From assembly GCF_009604405.1 (NCBI RefSeq), contig NZ_WEGK01000019.1:90315-154314 (forward strand): a stretch of DNA of 64,000 nucleotides, read 5' to 3'. A program made the position numbers and the translations under genes. The notes beneath the pieces were generated by a model that made no database searches, was not told the DNA's origin, and saw nothing but the letters and a program-made list of their open reading frames with translations. Each line of letters begins with the position of its first letter. The stretch's first letter is position 1. Origin of the DNA: Nocardia macrotermitis. GTDB taxonomy: Bacteria; Actinomycetota; Actinomycetes; Mycobacteriales; Mycobacteriaceae. Of this stretch, positions 41,083 to 49,148 are shown one piece after another.

Positions 41083-43239
41083 GTGACAGATACGGACCTG
41101 CTCGCGACACCCGGGGTGGAAACCGATGGACGTTCCTCGGCCAGCGATAGTGACTCCGGACAGATTTCGAAGATGAGCGAACAAACCGACGTCGCACGAT
41201 CGGGGCTGACTGGAATGTTGTTGCCGCAGTTGCGCGCGCTTGCCGGAGAGCTCGGTATCCGAGGCACTTCCGGAATGCGCAAGGGCGATCTGATCGCCGC
41301 CATCAAGGAAAATCAAGCCGGTAAGCCGACGCGTGGCCGCGAGGAATCCGCCGCGCCCGCGAAGTCGGCCAAGACCGAGGCCGCTCCCGCCGCGGAATCG
41401 CCACGGACCAGGTCCGCTGCGGCGCGCGGTGAGCAGCAGACGCTGGACGGCGTCGCCGACAAGCCCGCGGAGAAGTCCGCGGAGAAGGCGGCCAAGTCCG
41501 CCGACAAATCCGCGGCGAAGACCGCCGAACCCGCTCCGGCCAAGGCTGATTCGCCTGCGCGCCCGGCGGATTCGGGTGAGGAGAACGGTCGCGAGGGCAG
41601 TCAGCGCGGTCGTGGCCGGCAGCGCCGGGGTCGCGATCAGCGGGCCGAGAGCGGTGAGGCGAAGGCCGAGACAAACGGCACCGAGGTCAAGCCCGAGCAG
41701 GACGCCGGTGAGCGTCGTCGGGAGCGCAACGACCGTAATCAGCAGAACGATCGCGGCGAGCGCAACGACCGGAACCAGCAGAGCGATCGCGGCGAGCGCA
41801 ATCAGCAGAGCGATCGCGGCGAGCGGAACCAGCAGAGCGATCGCGGCGAGCGGAACCAGCAGAGCGACCGTGGCGACCGGAGCCAGCAGAACGATCGTGG
41901 CGACCGGAACCAGCAGAACGGTCAGGGCAACCAGAACCGCAATGGCACCGATCGCGACCGGGATCGCGGCGGTGACGACGACGGTGACGGCCGCGGTCGG
42001 CGCGGGCGTCGCTTCCGGGAGCGTCGCCGGGGCCGGGACCGCGAGGGCGGCACCGGTGGCGGTGAGACCCGCGAGGTCGAGATCCGCGAGGACGACGTCC
42101 TGCAGCCGGTCGCGGGCATCCTGGACGTGCTGGACAACTATGCGTTCGTGCGCACCTCCGGTTACCTGGCGGGCCCGAACGACGTCTACGTCTCGATGAA
42201 CCTGGTCCGCAAGAACGGCCTGCGCCGCGGTGACGCGATCACCGGTGCGGTGCGCGCGCCCCGCGAGGGCGAGCAGGGCAACCAGCGGCAGAAGTTCGAT
42301 CCGCTGGTGCGTCTGGACACCGTCAACGGCACCGATATCGACTCGGCGCGCCGTCGTCCGGAGTTCAACAAGCTGACCCCGCTGTACCCGAACCAGCGAC
42401 TGCGGCTCGAAACCCAGCCCAACAAGCTGACCACCCGCGTGATCGACCTGATCATGCCGATCGGCAAGGGCCAGCGCGCCCTGATCGTGTCCCCGCCCAA
42501 GGCCGGTAAGACCACGGTCATGCAGGACATCGCGAACGCGATCGCGACCAACAACCCCGAGGTCTACCTCATGGTGGTGCTGGTCGACGAACGTCCCGAA
42601 GAGGTCACCGACATGCAGCGCTCCGTGCGCGGCGAGGTGATCGCCTCGACGTTCGACCGGCCGCCGAGCGATCACACCTCGGTCGCCGAACTCGCCATCG
42701 AGCGGGCCAAGCGGCTGGTGGAGATGGGCCAGGACGTCGTCGTGCTGCTGGACTCGATCACCCGTCTGGGCCGCGCGTACAACAACTCCTCGCCGGCTTC
42801 GGGCCGCATCCTGTCCGGTGGTGTCGACTCGACCGCGCTGTACCCGCCCAAGCGGTTCCTCGGCGCGGCCCGCAACATCGAGAACGGCGGCTCGCTGACG
42901 ATCATCGCCACCGCGCTGGTGGAGACCGGTTCGACCGGTGACACGGTGATCTTCGAGGAGTTCAAGGGCACCGGTAACGCCGAGCTCAAGCTGGACCGCA
43001 AGATCGCCGAGCGGCGCGTATTCCCGGCCGTGGACGTCAACCTGTCCAGCACTCGTCGCGACGATCTGCTGATGGCTCCCGACGAGGCGGGCGTGGTGCA
43101 CAAGCTGCGGCGCGTGCTGTCCGGCCTGGATTCGCATCAGGCGATCGACCTGCTGATCGACCGGTTGAAGAAGTCGAAGAACAACATGGAATTCCTGGTG
43201 CAGGTCTCCAAGACCGCGCCGGGTGCTCTGGACGAGTAG
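41083..43239 (+). CDS. rho: Transcription termination factor Rho (718 aa)
   Basis: This hexameric RNA-dependent ATPase terminates transcription. A Rho_N helical domain (LTGMLLPQLRALAGELGIRG) is followed by a ~250-residue low-complexity insertion typical of actinobacterial Rho. The insertion includes an Arg/Asn/Gln/Asp/Gly repeat (about 215-285). Then come the cold-shock RNA-binding domain (GILDVLDNYAFVRTSGYL) and the ATPase with Walker A PPKAGKTT near 473, VDERPEEVTDM, DSITRLGRAYN, and the Q/R-loop regions. All catalytic motifs are intact. GTG at 41083 follows GGAAAGGA. It is unusually long compared with E. coli Rho (419 aa). Confidence 0.96.
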   Translation: MTDTDLLATPGVETDGRSSASDSDSGQISKMSEQTDVARSGLTGMLLPQLRALAGELGIRGTSGMRKGDLIAAIKENQAGKPTRGREESAAPAKSAKTEAAPAAESPRTRSAAARGEQQTLDGVADKPAEKSAEKAAKSADKSAAKTAEPAPAKADSPARPADSGEENGREGSQRGRGRQRRGRDQRAESGEAKAETNGTEVKPEQDAGERRRERNDRNQQNDRGERNDRNQQSDRGERNQQSDRGERNQQSDRGERNQQSDRGDRSQQNDRGDRNQQNGQGNQNRNGTDRDRDRGGDDDGDGRGRRGRRFRERRRGRDREGGTGGGETREVEIREDDVLQPVAGILDVLDNYAFVRTSGYLAGPNDVYVSMNLVRKNGLRRGDAITGAVRAPREGEQGNQRQKFDPLVRLDTVNGTDIDSARRRPEFNKLTPLYPNQRLRLETQPNKLTTRVIDLIMPIGKGQRALIVSPPKAGKTTVMQDIANAIATNNPEVYLMVVLVDERPEEVTDMQRSVRGEVIASTFDRPPSDHTSVAELAIERAKRLVEMGQDVVVLLDSITRLGRAYNNSSPASGRILSGGVDSTALYPPKRFLGAARNIENGGSLTIIATALVETGSTGDTVIFEEFKGTGNAELKLDRKIAERRVFPAVDVNLSSTRRDDLLMAPDEAGVVHKLRRVLSGLDSHQAIDLLIDRLKKSKNNMEFLVQVSKTAPGALDE
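41725..41931 (+). repeat. In-frame tandem repeats in rho
   Basis: Two 36-base units (41725-41760, 41761-41796) are followed by five 27-base units (41797-41931), encoding variants of RNQQSDRGE. All keep the frame and have small substitutions. Confidence 0.92.
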
Positions 43240-43346
43240 GTATTCCGGTACTTCGTGCGGGTCCGACCGTGTCGCGACGGGCCCGCGCGAGGTACGGGTC
43301 GTTCCGGCGAGCGAGCCGTGTCCTCGCCGGATATCCGATACCGACA

Positions 43347-43386
43347 CCGCTGAGGTCCTGCTTCCGGGCAGGGCCTCAGCGGCGTT
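43347..43386 (+). terminator. Terminator of rho
   Basis: A 15-base stem with one G-T pair (43347-43361 with 43368-43382) has a six-base loop and is followed by CGTTTT. It overlaps the end of the convergent membrane-protein gene. Confidence 0.85.
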
Positions 43387-43717
43387 TTCGGCTGGGGGAG
43401 TAGAAGATTCGGCCCACCACCATGGCGCCGAGGATGAGTCCGCCGAGGATCAGCGCGGTGGCGGCGGTGAGGCCGCCGGTCGGCAGTGCGGTCGCGGTGA
43501 ACTGATACGGCTCGCTCTCGGCCGGCGTGGCGAGCGCGGCGGCACGGTGTGGGGGCGTGGCCCAGCAGCCGACCGCGATCATCACGGACAAGACCATCAG
43601 TACGACTCCGGCGACGAGTTCCGCGCGCCAACCCCCCGGCAGGACGCGAACTCGGCGGCCGATCGCCGTTCCGGGGGACCGCGACCCCCGAGCCCCCCGA
43701 GCGGTGTGTTGATTCAC
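43376..43717 (-). CDS. Small two-segment membrane protein (113 aa)
   Basis: Two hydrophobic segments are visible (VAGVVLMVLSVMIAVGC, about residues 32-50, and ATALILGGLILGAMVVG, about 87-105), ending in a basic tail SPSRKRR. The N-terminus is Arg/Gly-rich and cytoplasmic. The GTG at 43717 was chosen because AGGAGGG lies 6 bases upstream. No family is recognised. It converges on rho, and the last codons overlap the rho terminator hairpin. Confidence 0.65.
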   Translation of the reverse strand: MNQHTARGARGSRSPGTAIGRRVRVLPGGWRAELVAGVVLMVLSVMIAVGCWATPPHRAAALATPAESEPYQFTATALPTGGLTAATALILGGLILGAMVVGRIFYSPSRKRR

Positions 43718-43851
43718 TGCGTTCCCTCCTGTCGCGGCCGTCCCGGGTCTCGGCATTACTCTATGAACAACACTGTTCGCATTCATGGGTAGCCGACTAC
43801 CCGACTTTCAGCGTGGCTCGAGACCTGCCGATACGCGTGCCCGTACTTCCT

Positions 43852-44055
43852 GTGTCTTTTGCCTCCGCTCCGCTCCGGCGGGTTTTCGGCGCAGGTGTGG
43901 CTCGTCGTTCGGGCACCGCTGCTTGCTCCTTCGTCGCGTACGCAGCGGTACCCGAACGACGAGCCGCGCCGAAAACCTTTGGGGCGCTCTTACTGAGCCT
44001 TTCGCTGCGCGGGCGACTTCCAGCGGGACGGAGACGCTTCGCCGCTGGTTGCGTC
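43852..44055 (+). repeat. Dispersed hairpin repeat, copy C (full length)
   Basis: The head is at 43861-43882. A perfect 12-base outer stem (43881-43892 with 43966-43977) and a perfect 14-base inner stem (43900-43913 with 43951-43964) follow. A tail block starting GAGACGCTTCGCCG is at 44031-44055. Head and tail recur in copy D. Confidence 0.8.
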
Positions 44056-44194
44056 ATTCCGTCGGAGGTGGGGAGGGGGGAACAAAGCCGGTTGGAGCAG
44101 CGTTTACACTGACACGTTGGCAACAATGCCTAGTCGGTTCCGGTTCACGTCCTCGTCTGCGAGGGCGACCCGGCGACCATCGAAAGGGACATCC

Positions 44195-44425
44195 ATGAAG
44201 GCAGGAATCCACCCCACGTACGTCGAGACGACAGTCGTCTGCGGTTGTGGGAACACGTTCCAGACTCACAGCACCAAGGAGTCGGGCAAGATCACGGTCG
44301 AGGTCTGCTCGCAGTGCCACCCGTTCTACACGGGCAAGCAGAAGATCCTCGACACCGGCGGCCGCGTCGCCCGCTTCGAGGCTCGCTACGGCAAGCGCAC
44401 CCCCAAGAAGTCCGACGCCCAGTAG
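44195..44425 (+). CDS. rpmE: 50S ribosomal protein L31, zinc-binding type (76 aa)
   Basis: This is a large-subunit ribosomal protein. The four zinc-ligand cysteines of the C+ form are present: Cys16 and Cys18 (VCGCGN), Cys38 and Cys41 (VCSQCHPFYTG). The ATG at 44195 follows AAAGGGA. TACACT at 44105-44110 is a possible -10. C+ L31 usually predominates under zinc-replete conditions. Confidence 0.96.
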   Translation: MKAGIHPTYVETTVVCGCGNTFQTHSTKESGKITVEVCSQCHPFYTGKQKILDTGGRVARFEARYGKRTPKKSDAQ

Positions 44426-44433
44426 CATTGAAA

Positions 44434-44470
44434 CCGACGCCCGTCCTACGCTTCGTAGGCCGGGCGTCGG
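44434..44470 (+). terminator. Hairpin after rpmE
   Basis: A 10-base outer stem (44434-44443 with 44461-44470) and an inner CCTACG/CGTAGG stem form a long hairpin 8 bases after the stop. Only a weak T tract follows. Confidence 0.75.
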
Positions 44471-44553
44471 TGCGTTTGCAGGGGAAGAATCGAGCCTCGG
44501 GTCGCGATCGACGTGACACCGCAGGCGGTGCCGAAGACTAAGGAGCTCCCGCG

Positions 44554-45633
44554 ATGGCCGATGTGACGGCCCCGTCCGCGATCGACGACATCCTGGCCGA
44601 ACATGCCGGGCTGGAGATGCAGCTGTCCGATCCGGCGCTGCACAACAACCCGGCCGAGGCGCGGCGCGTGGGCAAGCGGTTCGCCGAGCTGGCTCCGATC
44701 ATGTCCACCTACGGCAAATTGCGGACCGCGCGTGAGGATTTGAGTGCCGCGCGCGAGCTGGCCGCCGATGACGCCTCCTTCGCCGCCGAGGTGCCCGAGC
44801 TGGAGACGCAGGTCCAGGAGTTGGAGAAGGCGCTCACCGATCTGCTCGCCCCGCGCGACCCGCACGACGCCGACGATGTGGTGCTCGAGGTGAAATCCGG
44901 TGAGGGCGGCGAGGAGTCGGCGCTGTTCGCCTCGGATCTGGCCCGCATGTACATCCGCTACGCCGAGCGACGCGGCTGGAAGGTCGAGGTGCTCGACGCG
45001 AACATCTCCGATCTGGGCGGCTACAAGGAAGCCACGATCACCATCAAGAGCCGCGAACCCAGCCGCGACGGCGTGTGGTCCCGGCTCAAGTTCGAGGGCG
45101 GCGTACATCGCGTGCAGCGGGTGCCGGTCACCGAGTCCCAGGGCCGCATCCACACCTCGGCCGCGGGCGTGCTGATCTACCCCGAACCCGACGAGGTCGA
45201 GCAGGTGCAGATCGACGAGGGTGATCTGCGCATCGACGTCTACCGTTCCTCGGGCAAGGGCGGCCAGGGCGTCAACACCACCGACTCGGCCGTCCGCATC
45301 ACCCACCTGCCCACCGGCATCGTGGTGACCTGCCAGAACGAACGTTCGCAGCTGCAGAACAAGATCCGCGCCATGCAGGTCCTCGCCGCCCGCCTCCAGT
45401 TGCTCGCCGAGGAACAGGCCGACGCCGAAGCCGCCGCGGGCCGCGCCAGCCAGATCCGCACCGTCGACCGCTCCGAACGCATCCGCACCTACAACTTCCC
45501 CGAGAACCGCATCACGGACCACCGCATCGGCTTCAAGGCCCACAACCTCGACGCTGTGCTCGACGGTGACATGGACGCGGTCCTGGACGCCCTCGGTGAA
45601 GCCGATCGCGCCGCCCGCCTGGCCGCGGAGTAG
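44554..45633 (+). CDS. prfA: Peptide chain release factor 1 (359 aa)
   Basis: It recognises UAA and UAG stop codons and triggers peptide release. The catalytic GGQ is in GKGGQGVNTTDSAVR, and the codon-reading region includes RVPVTESQGRIHTSA. The length is standard. It is followed, as in mycobacteria, by prmC, which methylates the GGQ glutamine. Confidence 0.96.
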   Translation: MADVTAPSAIDDILAEHAGLEMQLSDPALHNNPAEARRVGKRFAELAPIMSTYGKLRTAREDLSAARELAADDASFAAEVPELETQVQELEKALTDLLAPRDPHDADDVVLEVKSGEGGEESALFASDLARMYIRYAERRGWKVEVLDANISDLGGYKEATITIKSREPSRDGVWSRLKFEGGVHRVQRVPVTESQGRIHTSAAGVLIYPEPDEVEQVQIDEGDLRIDVYRSSGKGGQGVNTTDSAVRITHLPTGIVVTCQNERSQLQNKIRAMQVLAARLQLLAEEQADAEAAAGRASQIRTVDRSERIRTYNFPENRITDHRIGFKAHNLDAVLDGDMDAVLDALGEADRAARLAAE

Positions 45634-45657
45634 GTCTAGAGCAGCGTGACCATGTTC

Positions 45658-45751
45658 GACGCACCCCCGGCGAAGCGTCTCTGTGTGCTGGGACTGTCAG
45701 ACCTGAAAGACCAACCCCGAAAACCCGCCGGAGCGAAGCGGAGGCCGAAAA
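45658..45751 (-). repeat. Dispersed hairpin repeat, copy D (shortened)
   Basis: On the minus strand the head (45744-45724) and the tail block GAGACGCTTCGCCG (45681-45668 and on to 45658) occur in the same order as in copy C, but the long variable hairpin is absent. It lies between prfA and prmC. Confidence 0.65.
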
Positions 45752-45755
45752 TACA

Positions 45756-46634
45756 GTGAGTCGCGTCAGTTTGCGCCCGGCCGTGCTCGAGGCGGTCGAG
45801 CGGTTGCGGGTGGCGGGTGTGCACAGTCCGCATACCGATGCCGAATTCTTGGCTGCTCATGTGCTGGGGGTGGAGCGGCCGCGGCTGGCGTTGGTGCCGA
45901 TGCTGACCGTCGAGCAGCTCGCCGAATTCCGCAAGCTGGTGGATCGGCGCGCGGAACGTGTTCCGCTGCAACATCTCACGGGTGTGGCGGCGATGGGGGA
46001 GATCGATCTGGCAGTCGGTTCGGGCGTGTTCGTGCCGCGTCCGGAGACCGAATTGCTGTTCGCCTGGGCGCTGGCCCACCTCGAGGCGGCCGGGCACGAG
46101 CATCCGCCGATCGTGGTGGACCTGTGCACCGGATCGGGCGCACTGGCCCTGGCGATCGCACACGCCCGCCCCGACGCCGAGGTCTACGCGGTCGAGATCG
46201 ATCCGGCCGCGCGCGAATGGGCCCGCCGCAACGCCGACCGCCAGGCCGCCCAGGGCGACACCCCGATCCATCTACACGCCGGTGACGTCACCGACCGGAA
46301 TGTGTTGTCCCCCTTGAACGGTCGCGTCGACGTCCTGGTAGCCAACCCCCCTTACATCCCCGAGGACGCCGTCCTCGACCCCGAAGTCGCAGACCACGAC
46401 CCCCACCGAGCCCTCTTCGGCGGCCCCGACGGCCTCTCTGTCATCACCCCCATGATCACCACCATCACCCGTCTCCTGCGCCCCGGAGCCGTAGCCGCCG
46501 TGGAACACGACGACACCAACGGCCCCCAGGTAGCCACCCTCTTCGCGAACACATCCCGCTTCACCGCCATCATCGAACACCCCGACCTGGCCGGCAAACC
46601 CCGCTTCGTAGCCGCCCGCCGCACCGCGAACTGA
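45756..46634 (+). CDS. prmC: Release factor glutamine N5-methyltransferase (292 aa)
   Basis: This SAM-dependent enzyme methylates the GGQ glutamine of release factors. The SAM motif VVDLCTGSGALALAIA and the catalytic NPPY (ANPPYIPEDA) are present; the N-terminal helical domain carries PLQHLTG. Start GTG at 45756 immediately follows repeat copy D, with no clear Shine-Dalgarno. The last ~110 codons switch to almost exclusively C-ending codons. Confidence 0.93.
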   Translation: MSRVSLRPAVLEAVERLRVAGVHSPHTDAEFLAAHVLGVERPRLALVPMLTVEQLAEFRKLVDRRAERVPLQHLTGVAAMGEIDLAVGSGVFVPRPETELLFAWALAHLEAAGHEHPPIVVDLCTGSGALALAIAHARPDAEVYAVEIDPAAREWARRNADRQAAQGDTPIHLHAGDVTDRNVLSPLNGRVDVLVANPPYIPEDAVLDPEVADHDPHRALFGGPDGLSVITPMITTITRLLRPGAVAAVEHDDTNGPQVATLFANTSRFTAIIEHPDLAGKPRFVAARRTAN

Positions 46635-46644
46635 CCCGAAACGG

Positions 46645-46790
46645 CTACCTGTCGCCGGACAGGGCGTAGAGCTTCTCCTGCATGGCGTCCCAGTCGATTC
46701 CGCGATCAGGACCGCGTTTCCACCGTCGTCGGCGACGATCGTGACCGGTGCGTGGTTTTCGGCAGCGGACCGATTCTCGAAAATTATCTC
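46645..46790 (-). pseudogene. Remnant of a YefM/Phd-type antitoxin gene
   Basis: On the minus strand one frame gives AAENHAPVTIVADDGGNAVL and on to IAE, and a shifted frame continues DWDAMQEKLYALSGDR then stop. Joined, these are the C-terminal half of a YefM/Phd antitoxin. The N-terminal DNA-binding half is missing and a one-base deletion breaks the rest. No matching toxin gene remains beside it. Confidence 0.65.
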
Positions 46791-46828
46791 TGATTCAGAT
46801 GTAAATACCTCTGACTTAGAGGTAATCT
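46786..46828 (+). promoter_or_regulatory. MarR operator pair and -10 element
   Basis: A perfect inverted repeat TACCTCT-N5-AGAGGTA (46806-46824) and a weaker related site ATCTCTGATTCAGAT (46786-46800) have centres 22 bases apart. TAATCT (46823-46828) overlaps the first site and lies 6 bases before the GTG. This fits MarR autorepression. Confidence 0.65.
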
Positions 46829-46834
46829 GGGGCG

Positions 46835-47332
46835 GTGCAGACGGTTCGGGAAGGTGTTGCCGCGGGTTCGGAGGGGTCTCCGGAGCTGGTCGGCGGCATG
46901 TTGCGGGTGTTCGGGCGGTTTCGGCGGCAGGTGCGCAGGCTGGCCGGGCGGGTGTTCGATCAGCCGGGGATCTCCGACGCGCAGGCGGAATTTCTGCGGC
47001 TCGTGTCGCGGCATCCGGGGATCTCGGTGAAGGCCGCGGCCGCTGAACTGGGGTTGGCGCCCAACAGTGTGTCGACCTTCGTCAGCGCGCTGGTCAAGAC
47101 GGATCTGCTTGTGCGGGAACAGGATCCGGAGGATCGGCGCGCGTCGCGGCTGAGCCTGACACCGGATGTGCAGCGTTCGGTGGACGAAACCCGAAGGCGC
47201 AGGCACGAACTCGTCGGCGCCGCCCTCGGTGAACTCACCGCGCGCGAACGCGAGGACCTGGCCCGTGGTCTGGCCGTGGTCGAGAAACTCACAGACCTGC
47301 TGCACGAGCGTGAACAGCGCCGTCAGCGGTGA
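46835..47332 (+). CDS. MarR family transcriptional regulator (165 aa)
   Basis: The winged HTH spans about residues 50-115: ISVKAAAAELGLAPNSVSTFVSALVKTDLL and the wing DPEDRRASRLSLT. GTG start with -10 six bases upstream means a leaderless mRNA, and the operator pair overlaps that promoter. It precedes a two-gene ABC exporter by 114 bases on the same strand, so it probably controls export of a toxic compound or lipid. Confidence 0.9.
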   Translation: MQTVREGVAAGSEGSPELVGGMLRVFGRFRRQVRRLAGRVFDQPGISDAQAEFLRLVSRHPGISVKAAAAELGLAPNSVSTFVSALVKTDLLVREQDPEDRRASRLSLTPDVQRSVDETRRRRHELVGAALGELTAREREDLARGLAVVEKLTDLLHEREQRRQR

Positions 47333-47446
47333 TCCGGGAACCCACCGGTCGGCCACGACCGGCCCGGCAATTCGATACCGACGCCGAGCCCGCGAATCCG
47401 CCCACCGCGGAACGGGATTCGGCACGAGCGAGAACGGGGGAGTGCG

Positions 47447-48286
47447 ATGACGGCGAAATCCGTTGAGCCACCCGGCGATACCCCCGCCGTGGACTGCGTC
47501 GGCCTGACGCACCGCTACGGCGACCACACCGTCGTGAACGATCTGGATCTGCGCATCGAACGCGGCGAGGTCTTCGGCCTGCTCGGCCCCAACGGCGCGG
47601 GCAAGACCACCACCATCCGGCTGCTGACCACCCTCATGCCGATCCAGCACGGCAGCGTCACCATGTTCGGCTGGCAGGTCGGCAAGGACAACACCGCGAT
47701 CCGCTACAACCTCGGCTACGTCCCGCAGCAGCTGTCCATCGAGGCCGCGCTGACCGGACGCCAGAACGTCGCGTGGTTCGCGCGGCTGTTCGACGTCCCG
47801 CGTCGCGAACGTGTCGAACGCGTCGAACAGGCCCTCGAGGCCATGAACCTGCTCGACGTCGCCGACCGCCTCGCCTCCGGATACTCCGGCGGCATGGTGC
47901 GTCGCCTGGAACTCGCCCAGGCGCTGGTCAACCGTCCCGCCCTGCTGATCCTGGACGAACCGACCGTCGGCCTGGACCCGATCGCCCGCGACAGCGTCTG
48001 GGAACGAGTGCGCGACCTGCGCCACCGCTTCGGCACCACCGTCCTGCTCACCACCCACTACATGTCCGAAGCCGATCAGCTGTGCGACCGAATCGCCCTG
48101 CTGCACAAGGGAATCCTGCGCGCGGTCGGTTCCCCGGCCGAACTGAAGGCGACCCTCGGCCCCGACGCCACACTCGAGGACGTCTTCCGGCATCACGCCG
48201 GCGCCGGGCTCGACGGCGAAACCAATACGGAGGGAGGGCTGCGCGGTGTCCGAAGCACACGCCGAACCGCTCAGCGTGCCGGCTGA
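47447..48286 (+). CDS. ABC transporter ATPase, drug-export (DrrA-like) type (279 aa)
   Basis: Walker A GPNGAGKTT (47-55), signature YSGGMVRRLELAQAL, Walker B LLILDEPTVGLDP and switch His in LLTTHYMSEAD are all present, so it should power an exporter. The C-terminal extension past residue ~225 is typical of ABC-2 daunorubicin-resistance ATPases. The ATG start has no strong Shine-Dalgarno. The 3' end overlaps the permease gene by 41 bases. Confidence 0.9.
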   Translation: MTAKSVEPPGDTPAVDCVGLTHRYGDHTVVNDLDLRIERGEVFGLLGPNGAGKTTTIRLLTTLMPIQHGSVTMFGWQVGKDNTAIRYNLGYVPQQLSIEAALTGRQNVAWFARLFDVPRRERVERVEQALEAMNLLDVADRLASGYSGGMVRRLELAQALVNRPALLILDEPTVGLDPIARDSVWERVRDLRHRFGTTVLLTTHYMSEADQLCDRIALLHKGILRAVGSPAELKATLGPDATLEDVFRHHAGAGLDGETNTEGGLRGVRSTRRTAQRAG

Positions 48287-49088
48287 ATTCCCGCCCCTGC
48301 GACCGGCCCCACGCGGCGTCGGCCGTGCAGTTGCCCTGGGTTCGCGGATGGGCACGTTCGCGCTGGTCGAATTGCAGAAACTGCGGCACGACCGCACCGA
48401 ACTGTTCACCCGCGCGGTCCAGCCCGCGCTGTGGATGCTGATCTTCGGCACCACGTTCTCGCGCCTGCACAGCATCCCCACCGGCAAGCTGCCGTACCTT
48501 GACTTCCTGGCGCCGGGTGTCATCGCGCAGTCGGCGCTGTTCATCGCGATCCTCTACGGCATCCAGCTGATCTGGGACCGCGACGCCGGAATCCTCAACA
48601 AACTCCTGGTCACCCCTACCCCGCGCGCGGCGCTGATCGCGGGCAAATGCTTTGCGGTAGGGGTGCGTTCGGTCGCGCAGGTGCTCATCATCGTGGTGCT
48701 CTCGCTGGTGATGGGCGTACACCTGACGATGAATCCGCTCAAACTGCTCGGCGCGGTGGTCGCGGTGATCCTGGGCGCGTCCTTCTTCGCCTGCCTGTCG
48801 ATGTCCATCGCGGGTCTGGTCACCAAACGCGACCGCCTGATGGGTATCGGCCAGGCGATCACCATGCCGCTGTTCTTCGCCTCCAACGCCCTCTACCCGA
48901 TCGACCTGATGCCGGGCTGGCTACGTGTGATCAGTCACGTCAATCCGCTCAGCTACGAGGTCGACGCCCTGCGCGGTCTGCTCATCGGCACCGCCACCCA
49001 CCTGTGGCTCGACATGGGTGTTCTCGTGCTCGCGGCCGTTCTCGGAATCGCTTGTGCCTCCGCGCTTCTGGGCCGATTGGTGCGGTGA
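48246..49088 (+). CDS. ABC-2 type permease (280 aa)
   Basis: Six membrane segments are predicted from about residue 50 on, with the ABC-2 signature area LLVTPTPRAALIAGKCFAVG and the late block LMPGWLRVISHVNPLSYEVDALRGLL, typical of DrrB-like drug-export permeases. GTG start lies inside the ATPase gene (41-base overlap), so translation is coupled. With the ATPase it should form a homodimeric exporter. Substrate is unknown. Confidence 0.88.
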   Translation: MSEAHAEPLSVPAEFPPLRPAPRGVGRAVALGSRMGTFALVELQKLRHDRTELFTRAVQPALWMLIFGTTFSRLHSIPTGKLPYLDFLAPGVIAQSALFIAILYGIQLIWDRDAGILNKLLVTPTPRAALIAGKCFAVGVRSVAQVLIIVVLSLVMGVHLTMNPLKLLGAVVAVILGASFFACLSMSIAGLVTKRDRLMGIGQAITMPLFFASNALYPIDLMPGWLRVISHVNPLSYEVDALRGLLIGTATHLWLDMGVLVLAAVLGIACASALLGRLVR

Positions 49089-49135
49089 TCCGGCGATGTC
49101 CCCACTCCCGCCGCGCCCACCGGCGAGCCAGCAAA

Positions 49136-49141
49136 TACACT
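49136..49141 (+). promoter_or_regulatory. -10-like TACACT before the Sua5 gene
   Basis: This hexamer ends 7 bases before the GTG at 49149. There is no Shine-Dalgarno. Confidence 0.45.
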
Positions 49142-49148
49142 CTCCCGA

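Noticed and set aside
41725..41931. Rho repeats as a frameshift or assembly artefact
   Set aside because: All units keep the frame and differ by scattered substitutions, as expected for a natural repeat tract.
43765..43778. LexA/SOS box (GAACAACACTGTTC)
   Set aside because: The GAAC and GTTC halves are 6 bases apart; the actinobacterial SOS box needs 4, and no DNA-repair gene follows.
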